This document shows positions 42,697 through 50,787 of a DNA stretch of 64,000 nt, piece by piece. This DNA is from CAYNNQ01 sp051748085 (lineage in GTDB: Bacteria; Desulfobacterota; Desulfovibrionia; Desulfovibrionales; Desulfonatronovibrionaceae), in NCBI GenBank assembly GCA_051748085.1, contig JBNJHA010000006.1:1-64000 (forward strand), read 5' to 3'. The translations under genes and the position numbers were made by a program. The notes below the pieces were generated by a model. The model saw nothing but the letters and a program-made list of their open reading frames with translations, was not told the origin of the DNA and ran no database searches. The stretch's first letter is position 1. Each line of letters opens with the position of its first letter.

Positions 42697-43566
42697 TTAA
42701 AACGGGCAGTTGCTAATTATTTGCAGGCAGGGTTGTGCACGGTTCAATGTATATAAATGGATGCCGGGAGCACCCTTTTCCAGCAAATCGGTAATTTGTT
42801 TGCTCGCGAATTCAATTCCGAATTCAAGGACGGCCTCCGGACCCTGATCTTGCATTATTTTTTCAATATTCAAATACAGGGAGCCGGGAATCATCGTTCC
42901 GGAAACGGACAGAATGAATCGCAGAGAATTGAAGCTGAATATAGGCAAAACGCCTGGAATAACGGGACAGTCAATTCCAATGCCATTAAGTCTGTCTACA
43001 AAATCAAAATATTGCCGGTTATCAAAAAAGAATTGGGTGTGAAGAAATTCAGCACCTTGCTCCACCTTGTGTTTCAGCCAATAAAAATCATCATCGATGC
43101 TTTTTGATTCCGGATGGGCTCCGGGGTATGCGGCAGCAGCCACGCTTAGATCGGGATTTTGAGTTTTAAGAAAATTTACCAATTCGGATGCATACTCAAA
43201 ATCTTTATTGTCGGCATGCATACTGGATTCCTTTGGTTCGTCTCCACGCAAAGCGAGAATATTTTCAATGCCGGATTGCGCAATGTCATCAAGGAAATTG
43301 TAAAGATCGTCTTTAGTAGAATTAACACAGGTCTGATGGACCATAACTTCAAAATTCAGATCATTTTTCAGTTTGTTTGCCACGGGCAGGGTGTTTCCCT
43401 GGGTTGAACCGCCCGCGCCGCAGGTAATGGAGACAAAGTCAGGATCAACAGCGTCCAGTTCTTCCGCGTTAGACCAGAATTTGTCCAATTTTTTCCCTTC
43501 CTTGGGAGGAAAAAATTCCAGGGATAGAGTTGGTTTTTTATTTTTTACCCTTTCAGCTATGCGCAT
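42697..43566 (-). CDS. metF: methylenetetrahydrofolate reductase
   Basis: A 289-residue flavin-dependent TIM-barrel enzyme reducing methylene-THF to methyl-THF, the methyl source for MetH. Motifs: LSLEFFPPKEGKK at the start, FVSITCGAGGSTQG, the FAD-binding ILALRGDEPKES and FLHTQFFFDN. ATG at 43566 has CGGAG 9 bases upstream; a TTG at 43602 is possible but less likely. It is the first gene of the operon, so its promoter should lie in the AT-rich region. Confidence 0.93.
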   Translation of the reverse strand: MRIAERVKNKKPTLSLEFFPPKEGKKLDKFWSNAEELDAVDPDFVSITCGAGGSTQGNTLPVANKLKNDLNFEVMVHQTCVNSTKDDLYNFLDDIAQSGIENILALRGDEPKESSMHADNKDFEYASELVNFLKTQNPDLSVAAAAYPGAHPESKSIDDDFYWLKHKVEQGAEFLHTQFFFDNRQYFDFVDRLNGIGIDCPVIPGVLPIFSFNSLRFILSVSGTMIPGSLYLNIEKIMQDQGPEAVLEFGIEFASKQITDLLEKGAPGIHLYTLNRAQPCLQIISNCPF

Positions 43567-45033
43567 TTGCAAATTCTCCGAAACATTTTTAATTTTTAAC
43601 AATATTAAGAATATTTAATTTAAGTTTATGCTAATATATAATCAACAGAAGATTGTTGTGTGATCTAATATTGATTATTTAGTAATATGTAAGGGGAATA
43701 AAATTCGGCAATCACTGCAAGATTCGTCTTGATTGATGAACCCTAGCGTATTTTTTTTTATTGTCAACCAATGCTTTTTAATTAAATAAATAGCATTGTA
43801 TAGGCGAATTTTTAGTATCATAGATATCATCTAATGATATATTTTTTGTATTTAATGTAATTAATTTTATGAAATGAAGTTATATAAAGTTTATTTTATA
43901 AAGTTAATGTTGAAAATAAATAATATAAAAATAATATTTCTTATAAATTTATATTATATTATATGATTTTTTGTTTTTTTATGCATTAATAAATGTATTT
44001 TATGGTATATTTTTTTGGGTTATTGCGCATTTAAAATTATCTGCTTAACTTTTTAGCTCAGTATATGCATTAAGTTTGTATTGACTACAAAGCTGGCAGA
44101 GTAGCTGTGTACTTTTCGAATTTAGGCTAACCATATTGTTTTTCTTAAAAATATATTATGGCCGTTAAAAGAATTTTTTTTTGTAATATTTTTTTTTCCG
44201 AGAATGAGGGGCCCCAAAAATACGCTTATTGTCTTTTTAGTTTTCAGTAATCTTGTCTTGTTTGATTGCAAGAAACGCAATATATGGAATGCCGATGATT
44301 TCTATCTTTTTCAGGAGTTTATGTTGAAGCGGTTGTCGGCGATGAATTTTTAGATCTAGAGCGGGAAAGTGTTTGGGGGCTAAAAGTTGGGGGTGTTTTT
44401 ATGGTATAACATCCTTAATTTATAATATTTTTTTGTGCTTGCGGCATGGCGGGCCAAGTTTGTTTTTTTTCTTTTATAGCCGGATAGGTTTGAAGGGGGT
44501 TAATTGCAAGGCCACAAAGCCTATTTTAAAGAGCAAAATATTCTTTAAAATTTTTAGTGTGTATGTGTATTTGATTTGACTGGTTATCTGCTATGATTGT
44601 TGAGTGTCTCAATGTTTATAACAAATAATTATAATATTTAAATTTTATAATTATCGATCTATTTATAGCGATTTTTTTTATTTCTACACTTAATTATTTA
44701 TAATTTTATTGAGACTCATCTTATATTACAAATTTAAATTGATACAATATTTATTTTATTGTCATGATGTAAAAAAATAAATTATTTTAGAGTTGTTTTT
44801 ATATATGCTATATCAAATATGCATATTAATTGATCAACTTAGACTTTTGCTGGACTTGACAAGTTTTTTGATCTCTGATTTCTTGCTTTAATTCGTTTTT
44901 AGTAGACAGTATTAAAATAGTCTTTTGTAGTAATTTAAAGTTGCATATAGATAAAATTTTAATAAATTATGTATGTATCGTTTTCTAAAAATCTATAGTG
45001 TTTTTTGTAAAAAGTATATTTTTAGGAGCTGTT
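43567..45033. promoter_or_regulatory. 1.4-kb AT-rich divergent regulatory region metF/proV
   Basis: A gene-free stretch whose base composition differs sharply from its surroundings: long A/T tracts such as 43841-44010 and 44621-44820. Only one short frame (44373-44579) is seen and it looks like chance. It separates divergent metF and proV and must hold their promoters. Near 44602-44613 and 44708-44717 there are imperfect inverted arms (GAGTGTCTCAAT / ATTGAGACTC). A perfect local palindrome ATAATTATA/TATAATTAT lies near 44627-44655. No RNA gene is recognised. Confidence 0.6.
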
Positions 45034-46242
45034 ATGGATAGTAATACTGATGTTGCCAGGGTTAAATTGGAAAATTTGTATAAAATATTTGGCCCAGGCA
45101 ACAAAGACGAGGCTTATGACCTTGTACAGAAGGGAGTTAACAAGCAGGAGATTTTTAAGGAAACAGGTTTGACCATCGGGGTTCAGAATGCCTGTTTCGA
45201 GGTGCATGGGGATGAAATATTTGTTGTCATGGGTTTGTCCGGATCGGGTAAGTCCACTTTGGTTCGTATGCTAAACCGTTTGATAGATCCAACAAGCGGC
45301 AGGGTACTCATTGAGGGAATTGATATCAGCAAAATGAATAATGAGGAATTGGTCCAACTCAGACGCGATTATATGAGCATGGTTTTTCAGTCTTTTGCCT
45401 TGCTGCCGCATTTAACTGTAGCTCAAAATGCATCTTTGGGCCTGGCCATGGCCGGGTGTCCGGCAAGTGAACAGGAGAAAAGGGCCAGAGAAGTTCTGGA
45501 GATGGTTGGACTGCAATCGAATGTCGACAGTTATCCATCTGAACTTTCAGGCGGCATGCAGCAGAGGGTCGGACTGGCCCGGGGCCTGGCCACTGATCCG
45601 GATATAATGCTTATGGACGAAGCGTTTTCCGCGCTTGATCCGTTGATTCGTTCCCAGATGCAGGATGAATTGTTGCGTATTCAGGCGGAAAGCCCCCGGA
45701 CAATTATTTTTATTTCGCATGACCTGGATGAGGCGATACGTATTGGCGATCGGATTGCCATTATGGATGGCGGACAGATAGTGCAAATAGGGACTCCGGA
45801 GGATATTTTGAAGAATCCGGCCAATGATTATGTTCGTTCTTTTTTTCGAGGGGTGGATCCGACCATGGTTTTTACTGCCAAGGAGATAGCCAGCAACAGC
45901 TACGAGACTGTAATCAATCATAAAGGAGTAGGTCCGAGGACCGCACTTGAGCAATTATATCATAGTGACGCCAATGTAGGTTATATTTTGAATTCAAAAA
46001 GACAGTACCAAGGAATGGTTTCAGCCGCCAAGCTCAAAGAGGTGGTCGAGCGCGGCGGGGTTCTTGAAGATGCGTATATAGATAATGTTTCACCGGTCGG
46101 CTGCGATGAATATCTGCAGGATGTCCTGGAAAAGATTACAAATTCCGAATATCCGGCTCCGGTAGTAGATAAGAACAGCATTTATCAGGGAGCCATATCC
46201 CGGCGTCGATTTTTGAAAACCTTGGTTAAATCCGACGCGTAA
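45034..46242 (+). CDS. proV: glycine betaine ABC transporter ATPase ProV/OpuAA
   Basis: A 402-residue ATPase of the proline/betaine family. The N-terminal VKLENLYKIFGPGN is typical. Walker A is GLSGSGKSTLVRMLNRLIDP, the signature is LSGGMQQRVGLARGLA, and Walker B is IMLMDEAFSALDPL. The C-terminal part (about 285-400) holds paired CBS domains that sense ionic strength in this family. ATG 45034 follows TTAGGAG by 5 bases. proW follows after 200 bases containing a family B fragment. Confidence 0.94.
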   Translation: MDSNTDVARVKLENLYKIFGPGNKDEAYDLVQKGVNKQEIFKETGLTIGVQNACFEVHGDEIFVVMGLSGSGKSTLVRMLNRLIDPTSGRVLIEGIDISKMNNEELVQLRRDYMSMVFQSFALLPHLTVAQNASLGLAMAGCPASEQEKRAREVLEMVGLQSNVDSYPSELSGGMQQRVGLARGLATDPDIMLMDEAFSALDPLIRSQMQDELLRIQAESPRTIIFISHDLDEAIRIGDRIAIMDGGQIVQIGTPEDILKNPANDYVRSFFRGVDPTMVFTAKEIASNSYETVINHKGVGPRTALEQLYHSDANVGYILNSKRQYQGMVSAAKLKEVVERGGVLEDAYIDNVSPVGCDEYLQDVLEKITNSEYPAPVVDKNSIYQGAISRRRFLKTLVKSDA

Positions 46243-46334
46243 GTATATTTTTCTAAGCGGGTCGTTTTAATAGATTTAAAAGTATTTTTTAGAAAAACTT
46301 AATTGCGGACTACATCGCGCAGGCAACAGTCCAA

Positions 46335-46365
46335 TATGCTTGTTCGACTGCAGGTGAATAGTTGC
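46335..46365. repeat. family B fragment between proV and proW
   Basis: GACTGCAGGTGAATAGTTGC matches only the right terminus of family B. Again it lies between genes of one operon. Confidence 0.45.
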
Positions 46366-46444
46366 CTTTCGGCTTTAATTTGATCCCTCAAAACGGCTTA
46401 GCAAGATAAATTTTTAAAATTCAAAGAGTTGGGAGGAAAAAAAG

Positions 46445-47284
46445 ATGTTGGATATATTCGGATGGTTTACCCTTCCCTTAGAGGACTGGGTGGAAACAGG
46501 AGTTGATTGGCTGGTAACCAATTATCGTTTCGTTTTCCAAGGTATTAAATGGCCAATAGACCAGGTGCTTACGGCCATAAGGAATTTTCTGCTCTGGGTG
46601 CATCCTCTGTTAATCATTGCCAGCATGGTGGCCATAGCTTGGAGATATGCCTCACGCGGTGTGGCGTTGTTCACTCTGATTTCCCTTTTTTTGCTCGGGT
46701 ATACCGGGGTTTGGGATGAATCTATGATTACCCTGTCCATGATTTTGTCCTCGTTGGTGTTTTGTGTGGTGGTTGGAATCCCATTGGGAATTCTACTTTC
46801 CCAGAATGATAAACTGGCCGAATATATTCGTCCGGTTTTGGATTGCATGCAAAGCACTCCCGCATTCGTCTATCTTGTTCCAGTTGTGATGCTTTTCAGC
46901 ATAGGAACCGTGGCTGGAGTAATTGCGACAATCGTTTTTGCCATCCCTCCGACTATAAAACTTACTAATCTCGGAATACGCCAGGTGCATCCGGAATTAA
47001 TCGAGGCCGGACTCGCCTGTGGAGCAACGAGAAAACAGATTTTGCTCCGCATTCAATTACCTTTGGCTAAACAGACTATTATGGCCGGATTGAACCAGAC
47101 TATAATGCTCTCTTTGGCGATGGTGGTAATTGCCTCGCTTATCGGGGCCGGAGGCTTGGGGGTTCTTGTTTTTGAAGGCGTGAACAGTATGCGGGTCGGC
47201 TTAGCGGTTATTGGAGGATTGGGAATCGTGCTTATCGCCATGGTTCTGGACAGGATTACCCAGTCTATGGCGGGCAAAAGGTAG
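46445..47284 (+). CDS. proW: glycine betaine ABC transporter permease ProW
   Basis: A 279-residue permease with about seven spans. The N-terminal WFTLPLEDWVETGVDWLV segment is that of ProW. The EAA-like loop is RQVHPELIEAGLACGATRKQ, followed by LPLAKQTIMAGLNQTIML. VLDCMQSTPAFVYLVPVVML is the conserved central helix. GGGAGG precedes the ATG. It forms the betaine importer with ProV and the distant ProX. Confidence 0.93.
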   Translation: MLDIFGWFTLPLEDWVETGVDWLVTNYRFVFQGIKWPIDQVLTAIRNFLLWVHPLLIIASMVAIAWRYASRGVALFTLISLFLLGYTGVWDESMITLSMILSSLVFCVVVGIPLGILLSQNDKLAEYIRPVLDCMQSTPAFVYLVPVVMLFSIGTVAGVIATIVFAIPPTIKLTNLGIRQVHPELIEAGLACGATRKQILLRIQLPLAKQTIMAGLNQTIMLSLAMVVIASLIGAGGLGVLVFEGVNSMRVGLAVIGGLGIVLIAMVLDRITQSMAGKR

Positions 47285-47371
47285 GTGGATTTTTTAAAGT
47301 AGTGCATAGTGACTTTGTTTTTATCCTTCTTCAGTAGTCCGGATTGGATTTTACTGGACTTGCCATAAACT

Positions 47372-47409
47372 AAAAAGCCCCGAGGATAATATTTTCCTCG
47401 GGGCTTTTT
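47372..47409. terminator. bidirectional terminator between proW and tmRNA
   Basis: AAAAAGCCCCGAGGA (47372-47386) pairs perfectly with TCCTCGGGGCTTTTT (47395-47409) across an 8-base loop. Ends proW on the plus strand and tmRNA on the minus strand. Confidence 0.92.
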
Positions 47410-47443
47410 AGTGCGTTATGTTGAATTACTTAAAATTGGTTAT

Positions 47444-47804
47444 TGGTGGAGGCGGCGGGAATCGAACCCGCGTCCGAGAATTATCCACTCAAAGTTTCTA
47501 CAGGCTTAGTTCCGGATAATGTTTCATCCCGCCATACTCTCCGGAACAGAAGTTGTCGGGACTAATTCCGGTTATGGTTCTCGTCTTAATGTCACCGGAA
47601 AGGACATCTCGACCAGCCTGAAGGTGTCGTCGCCTTTTTCAACTTATCAGGCATGAGTTGAAAAGACGCTGGCAAATTTATGCAGCCAGGGCGTAATCGT
47701 AATCGTTGGCACTTGTGTGCGATCCGCGTTTTTATCGAGGTCCACGCGGTACCTCGGCCTGCTGCTTTGGCTTCAACCATCCCCGTCGAAACCATGGCGC
47801 CCCC
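47444..47804 (-). ncRNA. ssrA: tmRNA (SsrA)
   Basis: A 361-base one-piece tmRNA. The 5' end GGGGGCGCCATGGTTTCGAC and the 3' end with TTCGATTCCCGCCGCCTCCACCA-type sequence form the tRNA-like domain, with encoded CCA at 47446-47444. The tag frame starts at a GCC resume codon (47710) and encodes ANDYDYALAA before TAA (47680-47678), a tag ending seen across Desulfovibrio relatives. It rescues stalled ribosomes. The short open frame overlapping it is not a gene. Confidence 0.96.
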
Positions 47805-47816
47805 GTTACAATATAA

Positions 47817-47845
47817 TATATAGTACATGATTATGAAGTTGGCAA
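47817..47845 (-). promoter_or_regulatory. ssrA: sigma-70-type promoter of ssrA
   Basis: On the minus strand TTGCCA (47845-47840), a 17-base spacer and TATATA (47822-47817) lie just upstream of the tmRNA 5' end at 47804. Confidence 0.65.
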
Positions 47846-47887
47846 GGCCCGGAATTATATTATCCGAAGAGGTCCATTTACAGGTAC

Positions 47888-48013
47888 GCCTGCAAAAAAT
47901 AAATTTTTGCAGGCAGTGTTAAGTTTTAAGTTGAAGGTTTTAAGTGAAATCAAAGAGTTGCAAAATTTTAACTGTGTGTTTAACTCCAGTCTTCGATTTT
48001 TTGCAGTTGCGTC
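47888..48013. repeat. family C intergenic repeat, copy 2
   Basis: The same hairpin as copy 1 (47888-47914, identical 27 bases), then the same ordered blocks (AGTGTTAAGTTT, AATCAAAGAGTT, GTTTAACTCC, TCTTCGA, TTTGCAG). It fills most of the 328-base space between tmRNA and fliK. A weak third relative may lie near 57736-57792. Confidence 0.75.
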
Positions 48014-48132
48014 ATTTTCAGGGGCAGGCGGAATAATTTTGGCACGTTAAAATAATAAATCCTTTGTCGAAGAATTTGAAACGGCATCCTTTGGAATGTC
48101 TTTTGTAATATATCCGGCTAAGGAGGCCAACT

Positions 48133-50031
48133 ATGCAATTTTTGCCGGTAGATAATCAAATCGATGTTTTTTCTTCTTTCTCCAGGGAAAGAAGCGCGGA
48201 CACTGGTGGGGGGCCGGGCGAATGTGGATTCGCGGGTATAATGGAAGTGGCTCAGGATTTATCAGTAAGATCCGGATCCTATGACTTTAGTGATGCGCGT
48301 CAAGCTGTATCCAGCACCCGTAAAGTCTTATCTGATGTTGAGCGAGGGGTGGATCGCACAGGAAAAAAAGACAATGCGGAATTTAAAAATAGTGATTTCC
48401 TGGATGAAACCGTCACCCGGGAAGATTTTGCCGCTTTAAAGGATGCTTTGCATGAGCAGGGTTTGTCCAAGGATAAAATTGATGAACTTGAGGAAAGTAT
48501 AGAGAAAGGGGAATTATCCTGGAAGCAACTTTTAAGTAAAATTGAGTCTTTCGGGGACGGCAACGGGAAAATAGAGTTGGCTGCCGGAGACGCGGAAAGG
48601 ATTCAGTCTTTTTTGCGTGAACTCGGTTTTACCGCCGATCAGAGCAAAAAGATGCTGGACGATTTACTTTCCGGCGATCTGGACAAGGTTTTCGTTCAAA
48701 TAGCTGACAAATTGCAGAATATGCCGAAGGATAAATTGGTGTCAGTATCGGAAAAGGACTTTCAGTCACTGATTCGGGCCTTTGGACTTAAGGATTCCGA
48801 GTTTGAATTCCCCTACGGTAAAGAAAGCAAGTTAAATAAGGAACAGTTAAGGCATATTTTGACCAGTTTAAAGCAGGAAGCCTTTAAGAGTTCAGAATCT
48901 TCTTTCTTAAAAGATTTACAGGACTTAAAGCAAGGTAAGATTACTGCCGGGGAAATGCTGGATAAGCTGGCCAATAGTGAAGGCAAGGATAAAAATTCAG
49001 CTCTGGTTCTTGCCTTAAAGATGGCTATGAAAGCTAAAAGAAACGGTGAAGATTTTGAAAATATAGAGGATAAGAAACGCTATTATAAGGCCATGGCCGA
49101 TCGNNNNNNNNNNNNNNNNNNNNNNNNNNNNNNNNNNNNNNNNNNNNNNNNNNNNNNNNNNNNNNNNNNNNNNNNNNNNNNNNNNNNNNNNNNNNNNNNN
49201 NNNTCTGAACAGAAGTTTGCTTCTGATTCCGAGCATGCGAGTAAACAAACCAAGAGCGAGAAGTTTTTACAGAATGAGAATGAAAGCAAAAATGGCCAGG
49301 AAAAGGGTCAAACCAATATTCAAGCTGGAAAGGATGCATCCGCAAAAACTTCCGCGACTAATCAGGATTCTGCAAACAGTAAACAGGACAATGAATCCAG
49401 GGAAAATGCAAAAAGCTGGAAGGATTTTTTAGGCAAATTGAACTCGTCGGATGATAGCAATGGGAATGAGAAGAAAACAAGTAAGCAGGCTTTTTTTCAG
49501 AGCACGAATTTAAACGATTTGATCGAGTCCAGACAGATCAAGAATCCATCCACCGGGAAACGGGTTCCTGCCAGTCGGGTTATGGACCAGATACAGCAGG
49601 GCATGTTTAAAAATATGGGACAGGGTCGGTCGCAAATGACTCTCCAATTAACTCCGCCGCAATTAGGAGCTGTATCCCTGGTGCTGCATGTTAAGCATAA
49701 TGAAGTTCAGGCGATGATAAGAACAACCAGTCATGAAGTGACGAATATTGTCCAGGAGAATATGAACCAGCTCAAAGCGAATCTGGAACAGCAGGGGCTT
49801 AAGGTCAGTCGTATGGAAGTTCAAACGCAGCTGCAGGAAGATCCTCATTTGCGTGATGGCAGTTGGCAGGGAGCTGAACAGCATAATGAGGCCCGGGAAA
49901 GACTGCGCAAGGGCGGGCGAATGGGAATGTTGCGCAATATGGAAGAAGACGGCGAAGATATGGTCCGGGAACTGCATATGATAAAGTATGGAGAAAATAT
50001 TTCCCAGTCAGGACTGGATATGTTTGCCTAG
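48133..50031 (+). CDS. fliK: flagellar hook-length control protein FliK (contains assembly gap)
   Basis: About 632 codons counting a 100-base run of N at 49104-49203. The N-terminal part is Ser/Lys/Asp-rich and helical with degenerate repeats (LSKDKIDELEESIEKGELSW), as usual for the poorly conserved FliK ruler. The C-terminal Flg_hook domain is clear: QMTLQLTPPQLGAVSLVLHV and VQENMNQLKANLEQQGLKV (about 500-570). FliK measures hook length and triggers the switch to filament export. The frame is the same on both sides of the gap only if the gap truly is of the printed length, so the sequence around it is provisional. Confidence 0.85.
   Translation: MQFLPVDNQIDVFSSFSRERSADTGGGPGECGFAGIMEVAQDLSVRSGSYDFSDARQAVSSTRKVLSDVERGVDRTGKKDNAEFKNSDFLDETVTREDFAALKDALHEQGLSKDKIDELEESIEKGELSWKQLLSKIESFGDGNGKIELAAGDAERIQSFLRELGFTADQSKKMLDDLLSGDLDKVFVQIADKLQNMPKDKLVSVSEKDFQSLIRAFGLKDSEFEFPYGKESKLNKEQLRHILTSLKQEAFKSSESSFLKDLQDLKQGKITAGEMLDKLANSEGKDKNSALVLALKMAMKAKRNGEDFENIEDKKRYYKAMADXXXXXXXXXXXXXXXXXXXXXXXXXXXXXXXXXXSEQKFASDSEHASKQTKSEKFLQNENESKNGQEKGQTNIQAGKDASAKTSATNQDSANSKQDNESRENAKSWKDFLGKLNSSDDSNGNEKKTSKQAFFQSTNLNDLIESRQIKNPSTGKRVPASRVMDQIQQGMFKNMGQGRSQMTLQLTPPQLGAVSLVLHVKHNEVQAMIRTTSHEVTNIVQENMNQLKANLEQQGLKVSRMEVQTQLQEDPHLRDGSWQGAEQHNEARERLRKGGRMGMLRNMEEDGEDMVRELHMIKYGENISQSGLDMFA
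49104..49203. other. assembly gap of 100 N inside fliK
   Basis: Exactly 100 undetermined bases, a common default for gaps of unknown size. The flanks are Lys/Glu/Ser-rich FliK sequence, likely repetitive. Confidence 0.98.
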
Positions 50032-50046
50032 CAAGTGAGGTGTAAA

Positions 50047-50772
50047 ATGCAAGCAGGATCAATGGACAGCATATTAGGGGCTTATGAGCGGGAATTGGCC
50101 GAAAAAGAAAAGGCGACAGGCGATTCCTCGAATTTGGGCAAGCAGCAGTTTTTGGAACTGTTGACAACCCAGCTTCAACATCAGGACCCCTTGAATCCGA
50201 TGGATGACAAGGAATTTGTAGCCCAACTGGCACAGTTTTCCAGTCTGGAGCAATTGACCAATATTTCTTCCGGAGTGGACAGTCTCAACAATAACGCGGT
50301 CCAGGACGAAATGCTCGGAGCGGTCAGTTATATCGGCAAGGAAGTGCTGGCTAAGGGAGATACTATTTCCAAACAAAATAATCAGGTATCTCCGGTGCAT
50401 TTTTCTTTGGATAAGGAAACAGCCAGTACCTATGTTAATGTCCTCGATTCGCATGGAAATGTCGTTCAATCAGTTGATCTGGGGCCGTTTCAGCCCGGGG
50501 ATTACACCTATACCTGGGATGGTAAGGATTTTACTGGCTCGAACGCTCCCAATGGAGAATATACGATTACCTTCGGCGCGCTTGATTCAAGAGACAAGTC
50601 AGTGATGGTCGACAAACAAGTTGCCGGAGAGGTGGTCGGTATCCAAAAGAATAATGGAGTTGCTTCTCTGGTGCTTAACGGAGGGCGGGTTATTGATCTT
50701 GCCGAGGTCAAGGAAGTCGTTGCCCCGGCAACTGGTGGAGATTCAGAATTATCCGAGGAATCGGACGGATAG
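50047..50772 (+). CDS. flgD: flagellar hook assembly protein FlgD
   Basis: A 241-residue hook scaffold. The N-terminal FlgD signature is KQQFLELLTTQLQHQDPLNP with MDDKEFVAQLAQFSSLEQ (about 32-70). The C-terminal half is the tudor/FnIII-like FLG domain with YTYTWDGKDFTGSNAPNGEY. FlgD caps the growing hook and is replaced by HAP1. ATG 50047 has AGGT upstream; a GTG at 50035 is an alternative. It lies between fliK and flgE, as in other flagellar operons. Confidence 0.93.
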   Translation: MQAGSMDSILGAYERELAEKEKATGDSSNLGKQQFLELLTTQLQHQDPLNPMDDKEFVAQLAQFSSLEQLTNISSGVDSLNNNAVQDEMLGAVSYIGKEVLAKGDTISKQNNQVSPVHFSLDKETASTYVNVLDSHGNVVQSVDLGPFQPGDYTYTWDGKDFTGSNAPNGEYTITFGALDSRDKSVMVDKQVAGEVVGIQKNNGVASLVLNGGRVIDLAEVKEVVAPATGGDSELSEESDG

Positions 50773-50787
50773 ATACAGGAGGAAATT

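Noticed and set aside
44373..44579. 68-codon frame in the AT-rich region
   Set aside because: Sequence is Phe/Ser/Leu/Lys-rich as expected from AT-rich DNA, with no start signal and no family resemblance.
44602..44717. Imperfect inverted arms GAGTGTCTCAAT / ATTGAGACTC as a large stem-loop
   Set aside because: Ten pairs with a two-base bulge across about 95 AT-rich bases is weak; noted only as part of the region.
47592..47828. 78-codon frame overlapping the tmRNA
   Set aside because: It is the tmRNA sequence itself read in another frame.
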